A stretch of DNA of 64,000 nt from 9FT-COMBO-48-23 sp963754385 (GCA_963754385.1 CAVWGE010000002.1:1-64000); one strand, 5' to 3'; positions 7,107 through 16,645 are shown, counted from the first letter of the stretch. Notes: generated by a model from the sequence alone, not told the origin. Program-made: numbers and translations.

Positions 7107-9557
7107 TCACACCCTCGCTTGCTTTGCCAGCAAGTTCATGGCCTCTCCATCATAGAATTTATAGATATCCCGGCCTTGCTCCTTAGCCCAGTACATGGCG
7201 GTGTCGGCATTCTTCAATAAGCTTTCAATATCTTTCCCATCTTCGGGGCAAACAGCAACGCCGATGCTGGTTGTGACACGGAGCCGGCGGTCATCAAAAA
7301 CAAACGGCTCTCGAAATTCATCTAAGATTCTTTGGGCTAACTTGGCAGCCTCATTCGCCTGGGGGATTTGCGGCAGCACCACAATGAACTCGTCTCCACC
7401 TATACGGGCAACCGTATCGCTCTTGCGCATAGTGCTTTCCAACCGCTTTCCAACGGCTTTCAGTAACTGGTCACCGACATCGTGCCCCATGGAATCGTTA
7501 ACAGCCTTAAATCGATCCAAATCGAGCATCAATACGGCCAGTTTGTTACGAGTACGCCGTGACAGAGCCAATGCAATCGTAAAACGGTCACTTAGCAATA
7601 TTCTATTGGGCAGGCTGGTCAGCGGGTCATGGGTAGCCATTTCAGCAAGCCTTTGTTCGAACTGCTTATGCTCGGTAACATCACGGCTGATTGACCGGAA
7701 TCCGATAATCTTCCCCTCATTGTTTCGCAGAGGGGAAACTGAGGATTCTAAAGATACTTGTGTTCCATCTTTTCTAATACATGTAAAAGGAAACGATCTC
7801 AGTGGCTTGCCTGTTCGGTAAACTTTGTTCCAGGCCTTATATATGCCTTTTGCCTCCTCTTTAGGTACATAGGCCAGATAGTTCATTCCGATTAACTCTT
7901 CTTTGGAGTATCCCAACTGACGACAAGTTGCGTTATTGACAAAGGTGAAGCTACCAGCGAGGTCTACCTCATAGTAGCCTTCTTCTATCGCAGCCAGTAT
8001 GGTTCGATATCTCTCCTCTGATTCGCTTAAGGCTTTTATCATCTGCGCCCGCTCGGTAACATCACGGTTAATTCCCCTAAAGCCGATTATCTCACCACTA
8101 TCGTTACGTAAAGGGAAAGCCGCAGTTTCGGCAGCTAATCGCGTTCCGTCCTTTCTAATCCGTACCGTAGGTAATCCTTTGATTGGCCTTCCTGTCTGGT
8201 AGACCTGGTTGAATGCTTTATACACGCGCCGCTCATCCTCCTCCGGCGTGTAATCCCGATAGTTCATCCCCATCAGCTCTTCTCTGGAATATCCTAACTG
8301 GCGACAGCCCGCATCATTACAAAAAGTAGTGTTGCCAGCAAGGTCCACTTCGAAGTAGGCATCTTCCATTTGGTCTAAAACAGTCCTATATCTCTCCTCT
8401 GATTTTTCTAGGGCCTCTTCCAACTGCCTGTGTTCGGTGATATCTTGATAAACCATCTGGAATTGCTTTTCACCATTCCACAGCAATTCTCCACGGGACG
8501 CTGATAGATATCGAACTTGACCATCACTACGCACAATGCTGACCTCATAACTGAGTGGAGCATGTTCTCCTCGTTTCCTCTTCTCCACTCTTTCTATATG
8601 CTCAACATAGCTCTGAGGAGTGTAACGCTGTTTTCTAGGCACAGCTTCCAGTTCCTCAACACTGCTGTAGCCCCACATATCCAGCAAAGCCCGGTTTATA
8701 TAAAGAGTCTTTCCACCTTTATCAAAGACTCGTATGCCTAAAGGCGAGTTTTCCATTGAGTCACGGAAATTCTGCTCCGAGCGGCGTAGAGCTTCCTCCG
8801 CCTTCTTGCGCTCGGTTATGTCACGGCACACGCAGAAGATCAGCTTATGCCCAGCAAACATAGCTCCGTTGGTGCTGATTTCAACGTCATAGGTGGTACC
8901 ATCCTTACGACGATGTCGTGTCTCAAAGTGGTCGCCCTTTTCATCAACACTGCGAATCATTTCCTGCACTTGTTCGCGTGGAAATTGAAATTCCCAATCC
9001 CACACGTGTAGCTCACGGGCTTCCTCAAGGGAATATCCCAGCATCTCGGCAAATCGCTGGTTTACCTCATACACTTTGCCTTTATCATCGAGGACAACTA
9101 TCCCATCTCTGGACTGTTCGATCAGGATACGCCGTCGGATCGCTTCGCCAGCCAGCACCTCCTCCGCCCGCTTGCGGTCGGTGATGTCCACGAAGCTTCC
9201 CACGGCGGCCCGTTTTCCTCTGTATTCAATCGAGGAGAGTCTCTCCAAAACCCACATTGCCTCGCCGTTCTTCCTTATAAATCTGTACTCATAGGGCAGT
9301 AGACTGCGGCCTATCAGGTTTTTTATTGCCTTCTCCCTGACTGCTTCTCTATCATCGGGATGAACCAGGTCGAGGGAATATGTGCCTAGCACCTCCGGCT
9401 CCGTATAACCTGACAGCTCCTGGAACAGTGAGTTAACATACTGAAACGTTCCATCCTGGACAATGTAAATCCCTGTTCCTGTACAACGCATCAAAGCTTG
9501 AGCCAGCCCTGCCGACTCACTCATCCTGGATTTGGTTTGTTTAGCTGTCTTTCCCAT
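7107..9557 (-). CDS. Multi-PAS diguanylate cyclase (GGDEF)
   Basis: An 816-residue soluble protein with about five PAS/PAC units in tandem followed by a C-terminal GGDEF domain (last 170 residues). The active-site loop RIGGDEFIVVL is intact, and RKSD five residues before it is a proper RxxD inhibitory site, so it should make cyclic di-GMP from two GTP with product inhibition. No EAL domain and no membrane helix are visible, suggesting cytoplasmic sensing of a small ligand, redox or oxygen state. PAS units four and five are near-repeats of each other (SRE-ELMGMNY / SKE-ELIGMNY), so internal duplication is likely. The ATG at 9557 is preferred to a GTG at 9590. It is convergent with the YifB gene. 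Confidence 0.92.
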   Translation of the reverse strand: MGKTAKQTKSRMSESAGLAQALMRCTGTGIYIVQDGTFQYVNSLFQELSGYTEPEVLGTYSLDLVHPDDREAVREKAIKNLIGRSLLPYEYRFIRKNGEAMWVLERLSSIEYRGKRAAVGSFVDITDRKRAEEVLAGEAIRRRILIEQSRDGIVVLDDKGKVYEVNQRFAEMLGYSLEEARELHVWDWEFQFPREQVQEMIRSVDEKGDHFETRHRRKDGTTYDVEISTNGAMFAGHKLIFCVCRDITERKKAEEALRRSEQNFRDSMENSPLGIRVFDKGGKTLYINRALLDMWGYSSVEELEAVPRKQRYTPQSYVEHIERVEKRKRGEHAPLSYEVSIVRSDGQVRYLSASRGELLWNGEKQFQMVYQDITEHRQLEEALEKSEERYRTVLDQMEDAYFEVDLAGNTTFCNDAGCRQLGYSREELMGMNYRDYTPEEDERRVYKAFNQVYQTGRPIKGLPTVRIRKDGTRLAAETAAFPLRNDSGEIIGFRGINRDVTERAQMIKALSESEERYRTILAAIEEGYYEVDLAGSFTFVNNATCRQLGYSKEELIGMNYLAYVPKEEAKGIYKAWNKVYRTGKPLRSFPFTCIRKDGTQVSLESSVSPLRNNEGKIIGFRSISRDVTEHKQFEQRLAEMATHDPLTSLPNRILLSDRFTIALALSRRTRNKLAVLMLDLDRFKAVNDSMGHDVGDQLLKAVGKRLESTMRKSDTVARIGGDEFIVVLPQIPQANEAAKLAQRILDEFREPFVFDDRRLRVTTSIGVAVCPEDGKDIESLLKNADTAMYWAKEQGRDIYKFYDGEAMNLLAKQARV

Positions 9558-9811
9558 TTCAGTCACCGCAACTTGTAGGCAATTTATCACTACATGCAGC
9601 CTAATCTAAATATAATCTAAATATAACACCCACTAGAGCCATTGTGAATAGCCCATAGGTAATTTTTCGTATAGGAAAAAGGTAAGATGACTATCCTCCA
9701 TGCCAAATATGTCTTCAAGGCTGTTATTCAACAAAGCAATAAAGACTTATTTGCAGTCAAGATTTATAACGCGGCTGCCGCCACTCCGGCACCACAGAGG
9801 GCTATAGTCCA

Positions 9812-9839
9812 GAAGCCGACCACATGAGTGGTCGGCTTC
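9812..9839 (-). terminator. Strong hairpin after the hybrid kinase gene
   Basis: A perfect 12-bp stem (GAAGCCGACCAC / GTGGTCGGCTTC) with loop ATGA, starting five bases after the stop codon of the hybrid kinase. There is no long T-run after it on the minus strand, so it may protect the 3' end or terminate weakly. Confidence 0.6.
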
Positions 9840-9843
9840 ACTA

Positions 9844-12201
9844 CTAATCTCCAGTCAAAAAACGCTCTATCTTCTTTTTCAGCTGATGAACATCAAACGG
9901 CTTGGTAATGTAAGGGGCTTTGGTTTTGGACAGGAAAGCTTCAGTATCCGTCCCCATAACATCACCGGTAATAAAAATCACCCTCTCAGCCAAAGACAGC
10001 GCTATCTTTTGCATACGCCCGTATAGCTCGATACCACTTATACCCGGCATCTTGATGTCTAGCAGGATGAGACTGTACCGCCTCTTCTTAACCACTTCTA
10101 AGGCTTCGTCAGCATTGTTCACAGTCTCTACATCGTGTCCTTCATCAGTCAACAAGCGACTTAAGAATTCTAACGTTGACGGCTCATCGTCCACCACAAG
10201 TATCTTAGCCTTGGACACCTTTTTAAGCTTCTTGCCAGGCGGCTCAGCCATTTCCAACTGTCTGGACTCCATAACTACGGGCAGTTCCAAAATAAAGGTG
10301 GCTCCCCTGCCCGGCTTGCTTTCCGCCCATATCCTGCCCTTATGTTCGGCTATTATCCCGTGGCAGATACTCAAGCCCAACCCTGTGCCCTGGCCTACCT
10401 CTCTGGTGGTAAAGAAGGGGTCGAATATCCTCACCAGGTTCTTCTTGGCTATACCAGGACCATTGTCTTTAAACGATATCCGTATAGTGCCATTCGCTTC
10501 CTCTGTCTTGACCAGCAGCTTGCCTCTGCCGCGAGCCTGTCTCATCTCTGCCTCAGCATTTACAATGATATTAAGGAACACCTGCTGCAACTGCGCGGGG
10601 TCAGCCGTGGTGAGAGGCAGGTCAGTAGCAAGCTTGGTGATGACCTTCATGTTGTTTGTCCTCAGGTGGTAGGCTCTCAAGTCAAGCGTGTTGGTAATGA
10701 GGTCGTTGATGCTGACAAGCGTTCGCTCCGGTCTGGACTGGCGGGCAAAGGTGAGCAGCCTCTTGATGATACCTGCCACCCGTTGGGCGCCTTCATCGAT
10801 AGCCTTAAGGTCCATCTTCACATCCTCAGGAATATCCTCTCTGCCTGATAGCAACTGGGAATAGCCGATGACACTGGTCAGCGGGTTGTTTATCTCATGG
10901 GCGATGCCTGCTGCCATCTCACCCACAGAAGCCAGACGGCTGGCAATTTGAGCCTTTTGCTCAAATTGCCCTCTTTCCTCTTCAGCCTTTTTCCGTTCAC
11001 TGATGTCCCGCATTACTCCCAAAATACTAATAGGCCGGTCATTTGAATCGCGTATGAAGCTCATTTTCAGTTCTGTCCATAAGATAGAGCCGTCACGACG
11101 AAGGAATTCCACTTCCAGCGTCCGTGACCTGGTCGGGTCCGGTGGCATGACATTTGCCAGGGCTAGCTCCTCGGCAAAAAGCTTCATGGCGAGGTCCCGC
11201 GAAGATGGCGCCAGAAGCTGCTCAAATGACATGGACGTAACCTCTTCAACAGTACGGTCTTTGAAAGATTTAAAAGACGGGCTCACGTAGGTGAACCGCA
11301 AATCCATATCCATAGCCCAGATAACGTCTCTCACGTTTTCAGCGAGCAGCCGATAACGCGCTTCACTTGCCCGCAGCGCCTCATCCGACCGCTTGCGCTC
11401 GGTGATGTCCTGCACTGTCCCAAATAATTTAATAACCCGACCGCTTTCGTTCTTAATGGGGCGCATTGAAGCCGCAAAAACAGCCTTTTCCCCGCTGGGC
11501 AAAATTGCCTCCAGGTCATATTTAAATTCTTCTCCAGTCTCGATTGACCTTGCTGCATAATCACGCAAGATTTTGGCTTGATCTGCCGAATAATACTTTG
11601 CTTCCTCCTCCATGGTCGGCGGCCCAAGAGCCGGATCACATTCATAAAGAACATATGTCTCACCAGACCAGCTTATTCTTTGACTATCGACATCATATTC
11701 CCAGTTTCCGATTTTGCCCATGCTCTGGGCTTCTTTCAGTTTCCTTTGCTCTTCCTGCAGTTCTCCCTCAGCCCTTTTGCGCTCGGTGATGTCCTGTGTG
11801 ACCTCAATTAAGCTGGTTATATTGCCGTTGACATCCCTAACCGGGATGCCCTGTATGAGCCACACCTTCCCATCCGGGCTGGTCATCTCTGACTGCTGCG
11901 GTCGGCCGGTTTCATGGGCTTTGACTACGGGACAGCCTTCACACGGCTGGTTGCGTTGCTGCCATATCGCATAGCAGAAGCGTCCCACCAGTTGTTCAGG
12001 AACCAAAACCACAGAGTCAACCGCAGCCTTATTCGCCCAGAGTACCCTGCTCTCCGTGTCCTGGTAAACCATAAGCTCCGACATGCTGTCCAGGGCAGTC
12101 GCCAGCATGGAGCTGACCTGCCGCGGCACCTTTGCGGTAGGCTTGCGCCGCGCTACTGGTTGCCTGTCTGGTTTCACTTTTTTTCTATCATCACTCTTCA
12201 T
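9844..12201 (-). CDS. PAS-containing hybrid histidine kinase with C-terminal receiver
   Basis: A 785-residue soluble hybrid kinase. Three PAS/PAC units (the first contains a CEGCPVVKAHETGRPQQSE segment with two cysteines that could hold a cofactor) are followed by HisKA with the phospho-acceptor in EMAAGIAHEINNPLTSVIGY, an HATPase_c domain (N-box INVAEAEM-like NIIVNAEAEM, DNGPGI, GQGTGLGLSI) and a C-terminal receiver (ILVVDDEPS, LILLDIKMPG, lysine in ITKPF). No output domain is present, so the signal must pass through a phosphorelay or the receiver regulates the kinase. No membrane helix is seen. The ribosome-binding site is AAAGGAGATGAAAT. The adjacent diguanylate cyclase suggests a shared sensory theme, without proof of contact. 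Confidence 0.93.
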   Translation of the reverse strand: MKSDDRKKVKPDRQPVARRKPTAKVPRQVSSMLATALDSMSELMVYQDTESRVLWANKAAVDSVVLVPEQLVGRFCYAIWQQRNQPCEGCPVVKAHETGRPQQSEMTSPDGKVWLIQGIPVRDVNGNITSLIEVTQDITERKRAEGELQEEQRKLKEAQSMGKIGNWEYDVDSQRISWSGETYVLYECDPALGPPTMEEEAKYYSADQAKILRDYAARSIETGEEFKYDLEAILPSGEKAVFAASMRPIKNESGRVIKLFGTVQDITERKRSDEALRASEARYRLLAENVRDVIWAMDMDLRFTYVSPSFKSFKDRTVEEVTSMSFEQLLAPSSRDLAMKLFAEELALANVMPPDPTRSRTLEVEFLRRDGSILWTELKMSFIRDSNDRPISILGVMRDISERKKAEEERGQFEQKAQIASRLASVGEMAAGIAHEINNPLTSVIGYSQLLSGREDIPEDVKMDLKAIDEGAQRVAGIIKRLLTFARQSRPERTLVSINDLITNTLDLRAYHLRTNNMKVITKLATDLPLTTADPAQLQQVFLNIIVNAEAEMRQARGRGKLLVKTEEANGTIRISFKDNGPGIAKKNLVRIFDPFFTTREVGQGTGLGLSICHGIIAEHKGRIWAESKPGRGATFILELPVVMESRQLEMAEPPGKKLKKVSKAKILVVDDEPSTLEFLSRLLTDEGHDVETVNNADEALEVVKKRRYSLILLDIKMPGISGIELYGRMQKIALSLAERVIFITGDVMGTDTEAFLSKTKAPYITKPFDVHQLKKKIERFLTGD

Positions 12202-12349
12202 ATTTCATCTCCTTTAAGGAGCCGCCACTTCCGCTAACTAATGTTTTTCTTCTCAAGCCTAATAAGGTGCTATTATGTCTACAATGTCTCAAAAATGTCA
12301 AGGAGCACAAGATACATATCGCTTTCTATCGGGAAGACCATCCCCGGAA

Positions 12350-12466
12350 TCATGAAGCAAACAGGACTAATACAGAACGCCGAAATGATTGTGTGATTTC
12401 GAATTTAGCTCGACCAGCGGTGCAACCATCTAAACTGTGCATAAAGCCATGAAACCGATGATACGG
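12350..12466 (-). pseudogene. Remnant of a DUF169 gene 3' end
   Basis: On the minus strand this stretch encodes PYHRFHGFMHSLDGCTAGRA then KFEIT, nearly the same as the C-terminus of the DUF169 protein at 14447-15133. The original stop TAG has become CAA, and the frame runs on for about 13 codons to a TGA at 12350. Five of the seven codon differences before the old stop are silent. It lies directly after the permease stop codon, so the ABC transporter is bracketed by two DUF169 gene ends. It is clearly a fragment, not a gene. Confidence 0.75.
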
Positions 12467-12478
12467 TCAAGCCATAAT

Positions 12479-13687
12479 CTATCCCCAGATGGCATCCAGA
12501 ATTTTTATCCTCATTACCCGCCACACCGGTATGAATGCTGCCGTGAGCGACACAACCAGCAGAATAAAAGCCATACGCGCGGTATAAGAAGGTTGGGTAG
12601 TGAGATAGGCGGGACCGAAAGGAAACTCGAAAGGATGACGAGCTTCCACAGGTATCACCACGTACTTAAAGAACAAAATCCCAATAATTAACCCAACTAT
12701 CGCATAAAACAGAGCACGGATTAAATAAGAAACGGTGATAGAATGCGATTTAATGCCTATTGCACGTTGTATACCGATCTGCCGCCGTCGATTGACCACA
12801 TCAACATAGGTGACTATGAAGACAGTAATTCCAGCCACCAGGTAGTTGACCACATTAAGTATCTGGTTTATCAAGATGAAGCTTTCAGTCATGCTCCCCA
12901 CAAGTCCAGCAGTTTCTTCCCAGGTCTGAAATTCGAGGTTATTCCCCATACTTGCTATTCGTTCAATTACCCTCTGCGGGTCTGCACCCTCCTCTAGCTT
13001 CACTCGTATGCTGCTGGCCTTATCATACATATGCGGCATCACCGAATTAAATTCCAACTCGGTCACAAAAGCCTGCAAGTCAGTTTGAATAAACCCTGTA
13101 TCAAAAATACCTTTAACCGTGTACTGTTTCTCAAGGCCGTTACTATAAGTTACCACCACCTTATCACCAGCATGCACATGGCGCAGCGAACTGGAATATA
13201 GCTCAATATCCTCTCGGTCGGCGCCGGCTACCTGAACGCCCAAAAGTATCTGATCACGATCACGAGTATCAAGATATTTTCCCTCAATCGAAGACTTCGA
13301 GACCTCAAAAACCTCTTTCTCCCGTGCCGGGTCAATCGCTGTGACGACACGACTGACTCGCTTGTCTTCGAACTCGATATAGGCATTTATGTCATTCCTG
13401 GCACTGGCAGCTACAACACCATCTATAGATTCAATTCGCGTTATAAGGTCTCCAACGTGGTTTATGACGGTTTTATCCCCTTCAGGCCCGATGATAATAT
13501 CTCCTGAATAGGTTCTTACCAGTATGCTATTCATGCTCACGTTGGCACCATTTATCAAGCCAGGGATAAAAAGGAGATTCATAGTTACCAGAATTAACAT
13601 GAAAATGGTTAATACAATGACGCCAACATTACCCTTGATAATTGATTTCAAGGCTAAGAATATTGCCACCTTTAGTGATTTAATCAT
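12479..13687 (-). CDS. ABC transporter permease (FtsX/MacB-like)
   Basis: A 402-residue permease of the FtsX/MacB type. An N-terminal membrane helix (VIVLTIFMLILVTMNLLFIP) is followed by a large extracytoplasmic MacB_PCD-like domain (residues about 45-255) and three C-terminal helices, the last pair around residues 320-395. It probably works with the ATPase encoded just upstream (6 bases between them), in the way of LolCD/MacB systems that pull lipoproteins, peptides or drugs from the membrane. The substrate is unknown. A C-terminal motif RRRQIGIQRAIGIKS is the usual coupling region facing the ATPase. Confidence 0.9.
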   Translation of the reverse strand: MIKSLKVAIFLALKSIIKGNVGVIVLTIFMLILVTMNLLFIPGLINGANVSMNSILVRTYSGDIIIGPEGDKTVINHVGDLITRIESIDGVVAASARNDINAYIEFEDKRVSRVVTAIDPAREKEVFEVSKSSIEGKYLDTRDRDQILLGVQVAGADREDIELYSSSLRHVHAGDKVVVTYSNGLEKQYTVKGIFDTGFIQTDLQAFVTELEFNSVMPHMYDKASSIRVKLEEGADPQRVIERIASMGNNLEFQTWEETAGLVGSMTESFILINQILNVVNYLVAGITVFIVTYVDVVNRRRQIGIQRAIGIKSHSITVSYLIRALFYAIVGLIIGILFFKYVVIPVEARHPFEFPFGPAYLTTQPSYTARMAFILLVVSLTAAFIPVWRVMRIKILDAIWG

Positions 13688-13692
13688 TGAAC

Positions 13693-14367
13693 TTAGCTAC
13701 CTTCGGTTACTATCTTGCCGTCGCTCAGCACGATTAGACCACGGGCATATTTTTTATCATCGGGGTCGTGTGAAACAAATATAATGGTAACCTTCATTTC
13801 CTGGTTAAGACCGACCAGTGTTTCCATTACCCGCTTGCTTGATATTGAATCCAGGTTAGCACAAGGCTCGTCGGCAAAAATCACGCTGGGCCTGTTTATC
13901 AGTGACCGGGCGATAGCTACTCTCTGCTGCTCACCACCGGAAAGCTCTTTCGGATAGTGACGTATTCTACGCCCCAAGCCTACCATCTCAAGCAACTCCT
14001 TAGCTCTTTTTCTGAAATCAATCCCTCTCTCACCAAGCATCATACCGGGCAAATAAACATTTTCATGTGCAGTCAGCTCCGCAAGCAGTGCATACTCCTG
14101 AAAAACGTAGCCCAAATACTGGAGGCGCAGCGTAGCCCGAACACTGTCTGGAAGCTTCGTTACAACCTTATCGTCGAGAATTATTTCACCTGAGGTTGGC
14201 CGGTCCAGCAATCCTAGCTGCCTGAGCAAAGTTGACTTACCCGAACCGCTCTTACCCATTATGCAGACCATGTCTCCGGTAGCCACAGTAAACGAGACTC
14301 CGTCCAGAGCCCTAACCTGCACCTCTCCGAGACCGTATATTTTGGTCAGGTTTTTAACACCTAACAT
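13693..14367 (-). CDS. ABC transporter ATP-binding protein (LolD/MacB-like)
   Basis: A 224-residue ATPase subunit with Walker A GKSGSGKSTLLRQLG, Q-loop YVFQEYALL, signature LSGGEQQRVAIARSL, Walker B VIFADEPCANLD and the H-loop FVSHDP. The sequence groups with LolD/MacB-type ATPases that partner FtsX-like permeases, matching the next gene. An ATG start begins MLGVKNLTKIYGLGEVQVRA. The genes DUF4342, DUF169, this ATPase and the permease all run on the minus strand with gaps of 23, 79 and 5 bases, so they may form one operon. Confidence 0.93.
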   Translation of the reverse strand: MLGVKNLTKIYGLGEVQVRALDGVSFTVATGDMVCIMGKSGSGKSTLLRQLGLLDRPTSGEIILDDKVVTKLPDSVRATLRLQYLGYVFQEYALLAELTAHENVYLPGMMLGERGIDFRKRAKELLEMVGLGRRIRHYPKELSGGEQQRVAIARSLINRPSVIFADEPCANLDSISSKRVMETLVGLNQEMKVTIIFVSHDPDDKKYARGLIVLSDGKIVTEGS

Positions 14368-14446
14368 ATCTCTACAATATCCTGGCTTTCTGAGGCTAAT
14401 CCTCGAAATCCCGAAGTGCCCGTGGACTCAGAGAACGGCGAAATGA

Positions 14447-15133
14447 CTACGTGATTTCGAATTTAGCTCGACCGGCGGTGCAGCCATCCAAACTGCGCAT
14501 AACGCCATGAAACCGGTGATAGGGTATTGAAACCAGCAGGTCATCAGGCTTGTAGCCTTTAATCTTCCGACTGGTATAGTCCATGAGGCTCACATTTAAT
14601 TCCCCGGTTACCACGGGGTAAGCTACAGCTTGATGACAGGTTGAGCCACACATCTCAAGCTTCGGAGGTATGCCTGTCTCATAGCCATCCAGCGTGACCA
14701 GCCGGCAAGCTTGTAAGGCGTTGCAGATGAACAACACCAAATCAGGCTCGAACTCTGCCTTCTCCAGGGGCGATAAAACCACGTGTTCAGCAAGACCTAG
14801 AGGCGGAGCGGCAGTAAGATATTGCATCCTGTGAAAAGCTGCTATCGAGCAGAAAAGCTTTTCCCCTTTGACGAGGAACTCTTTTATCTCCTTGTCCTCT
14901 TCCCCCTTCGGCGGCTCACCCAAACCCAGATGCCAGGTACCGCCTCTGCAGGCTGATGTCGAAGCCGTGAGGTCAATGACCTTACCATCACGAGCCTGAA
15001 TAAAAGCATCACAAACACGGCATTTGCCTTTAGCAGCCTTAGAAGGTGGCTCCATGGAGTAAGTTATCGCTACCGGACTGCCTTCCAGTCCAAGAACCTC
15101 TTTTATTTCTCTCGCATAGTCTTGCCACTTCAT
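14447..15133 (-). CDS. DUF169 family protein
   Basis: A 228-residue protein of the DUF169 family, common in anaerobes and archaea and without a settled function. It begins MKWQDYAREIKEVLGLEGSP and has the family's conserved cysteines (KCRVCDAF, SACRGGTW, LFCSIAAF, LFICNALQACRLV, EMCGSTCHQ), which suggest metal or Fe-S binding. The C-terminal SLDGCTAGRAKFEIT is duplicated as a remnant 2 kb downstream. The ribosome-binding site is AAAGGAGGCGCGGA. The family is sometimes linked to redox metabolism, but the sequence does not prove it. Confidence 0.88.
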   Translation of the reverse strand: MKWQDYAREIKEVLGLEGSPVAITYSMEPPSKAAKGKCRVCDAFIQARDGKVIDLTASTSACRGGTWHLGLGEPPKGEEDKEIKEFLVKGEKLFCSIAAFHRMQYLTAAPPLGLAEHVVLSPLEKAEFEPDLVLFICNALQACRLVTLDGYETGIPPKLEMCGSTCHQAVAYPVVTGELNVSLMDYTSRKIKGYKPDDLLVSIPYHRFHGVMRSLDGCTAGRAKFEIT

Positions 15134-15156
15134 TCCGCGCCTCCTTTATTTTGATT

Positions 15157-15417
15157 TCATACCTTCGATTTTTCGACCTTCTCGACCTCGATGGTACATT
15201 CTGTGACCAAAGCGGCAAAAGCACCCAGAGCTGCCAGAACCGGTGCGGCCATAATCCCTATCGCCGCTGCCGGTGCCCCTATTGACAGCGGAACCTCCAG
15301 CACAGTTTTACCTTCATGAATAACACGCACTCGCCTGATATTGCCCTCATGTATAAGCTGTTTGACTTTATGAACCACTTCGTCTCCCGATATGGTAAAC
15401 TTTTCGCTAGTAGCCAT
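15157..15417 (-). CDS. DUF4342 family protein
   Basis: An 86-residue protein starting at an ATG with GGAGGTGCTCG before it. A further 26 codons are open upstream, but they lie inside a dispersed repeat and are not part of the gene. The sequence (EKFTISGDEVVHKVKQLIHE ... VRVIHEGKTVLEVPL) matches DUF4342. The N-terminus resembles a UBA-like helical segment, and the C-terminal half is hydrophobic (APAAAIGIMAAPVLAALGAF), probably membrane-associated. The function is unknown. It precedes DUF169 by 23 bases. Confidence 0.85.
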   Translation of the reverse strand: MATSEKFTISGDEVVHKVKQLIHEGNIRRVRVIHEGKTVLEVPLSIGAPAAAIGIMAAPVLAALGAFAALVTECTIEVEKVEKSKV

Positions 15418-15439
15418 CGAGCACCTCCATTGTTTAGTA

Positions 15440-15501
15440 ATGTATCGGCAAGGCTTCAGCCTCGCTGCAACAAAAGCGACCCTAAGAGGTCGCAACTATT
15501 T
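15440..15501. repeat. Double-hairpin repeat, TGTAG family (copy 1, divergent)
   Basis: Two adjacent palindromes, GGCAAGGCTTCAGCCTCGCT and GCGACCCTAAGAGGTCGC, in the order seen at 26896 and 32551. The outer ends are degraded (ATGTATC...AACTATTT). This copy sits just upstream of DUF4342 on the minus strand. Confidence 0.6.
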
Positions 15502-15694
15502 AAAGACGAACCGCCGATAACCACGCTCAATTGCTCCTTATTGACCACCCCCGAATGCACCACATTAAGTATAACACATGGTTGCACTGTCCATAATTTG
15601 CCCCTTTAACAGAATAAGTTATAATTTCAGCCAGAATATTCAGGCGTTCGCACACCTGACAAGCATTAAATTTATATAATAAAGGAGGAAAACT

Positions 15695-16273
15695 ATGGGT
15701 AAGATACAGCTAGGCCCGCAGCCATTGATCTATCCCATGCCAGCATTACTGGTCGGAGCAAAGGTAGATGATAAACCGAATTTTATGGCAGTCGGCCGGG
15801 GAGGTATTGTCAACGGCGAGCCGCCGATGATTTCTGTAGCTTTGCGCCACCAAAGGTACACGCTCAAAGGTATAAAACAAAATATGACTTTCTCTGTTAA
15901 CATACCATCAACTGACCTGGTAAAGGAAACGGATTACTGCGGCATTATATCCGGGGCTAAAGTTAATAAAGCAGAGGTCTGCAGATTCAAGATATTTTAT
16001 GGCAAGTTGAATAGTGCCCCGCTTATCGAGCAGTGTCCCGTTAATCTAGAGTGCAAGGTTATGCATATACTGGATTTAGGTAGTCACTCGCTTGTCATCG
16101 GACAGATTGAGGAGACACATGTCTCAGACAGCTGCCTCACCGATGGCAAACCAGATGTTAATAAGATTAAACCCTTTATTTACACCACAGCCCCGGCTAA
16201 TCAGTATCAAGCTTTTGGAGAAATCGTAGCCAAAGCATTCAGCATCGGCAAGGAGCTAAAGACAGAACAATAA
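15695..16273 (+). CDS. Flavin reductase family protein
   Basis: A 192-residue protein of the flavin reductase-like (FMN-binding split barrel) family, of the kind widespread in anaerobes. It has the opening LGPQPLIYPMPALLVGAKVD, the FMAVGRGGIVNGEPPMISVALR core and the NMTFSVNIPSTDLV segment of the barrel. It would bind FMN and reduce a flavin or ferric compound with NAD(P)H; some members have other redox partners. A strong ribosome-binding site (AAAGGAGGAAAACT) fixes the start. It stands alone, convergent with the next gene. Confidence 0.9.
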   Translation: MGKIQLGPQPLIYPMPALLVGAKVDDKPNFMAVGRGGIVNGEPPMISVALRHQRYTLKGIKQNMTFSVNIPSTDLVKETDYCGIISGAKVNKAEVCRFKIFYGKLNSAPLIEQCPVNLECKVMHILDLGSHSLVIGQIEETHVSDSCLTDGKPDVNKIKPFIYTTAPANQYQAFGEIVAKAFSIGKELKTEQ

Positions 16274-16309
16274 ACACTGGAGATAAAATTTCTAACCGTA
16301 CGGCAATAG

Positions 16310-16645
16310 CTAATGAACTAGCCGCATGGTTATAAAAGCCGCACCCACATAAAGACCTATACTTATTAACATGGAAGGCACAAGCCCCCATCGGGGCAAG
16401 ATGAATATCATGGCGAGGGCATAAAGAATCCAGGCTGGTATCAAAAACAGCATACCTTTGAAATAGGAAACTGTGGCATTAACACCGCTGGTGAAATATA
16501 TGCTGAGCAGGGTTACAATAGTAACGCTGGGGAAAAAGGCTATGAAAGCAGAAAGCAGCCCCTTCCCTTGACTCCCAAAATAAGTTACCAGGGCTACAAT
16601 TGTTCCTCCAAGAAAAAAATACAAAGCCAACCACTTAACATCCAT
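16310..16645 (-). CDS. DUF3147 (GlpM-like) membrane protein
   Basis: A 111-residue membrane protein with four predicted helices (around residues 4-22, 31-50, 64-84 and 90-110). The VTYFGSQGKGLLSAFIAFFPSV segment, read in two parts, is typical of the DUF3147/GlpM family of small membrane proteins without a known activity. The start ATG has GGGGGTAATTC upstream. It is convergent with the flavin reductase gene, 36 bases apart, and no operon partner is seen. Confidence 0.75.
   Translation of the reverse strand: MDVKWLALYFFLGGTIVALVTYFGSQGKGLLSAFIAFFPSVTIVTLLSIYFTSGVNATVSYFKGMLFLIPAWILYALAMIFILPRWGLVPSMLISIGLYVGAAFITMRLVH

Noticed and set aside
9687..9827. 46-codon ORF (MTILHAKYVFKAVIQQSNKD...) with AAAGGTAAG before its ATG
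   Set aside because: Its stop codon lies in the loop of the terminator hairpin of the hybrid kinase, and its C-terminus (YNAAAATPAPQRAIVQKPTT) looks non-protein-like. It is probably chance.
15418..15495. 26 extra codons upstream of DUF4342 in the same frame
   Set aside because: They are read from a dispersed double-hairpin repeat, and the good ribosome-binding site is at the internal ATG (15417).
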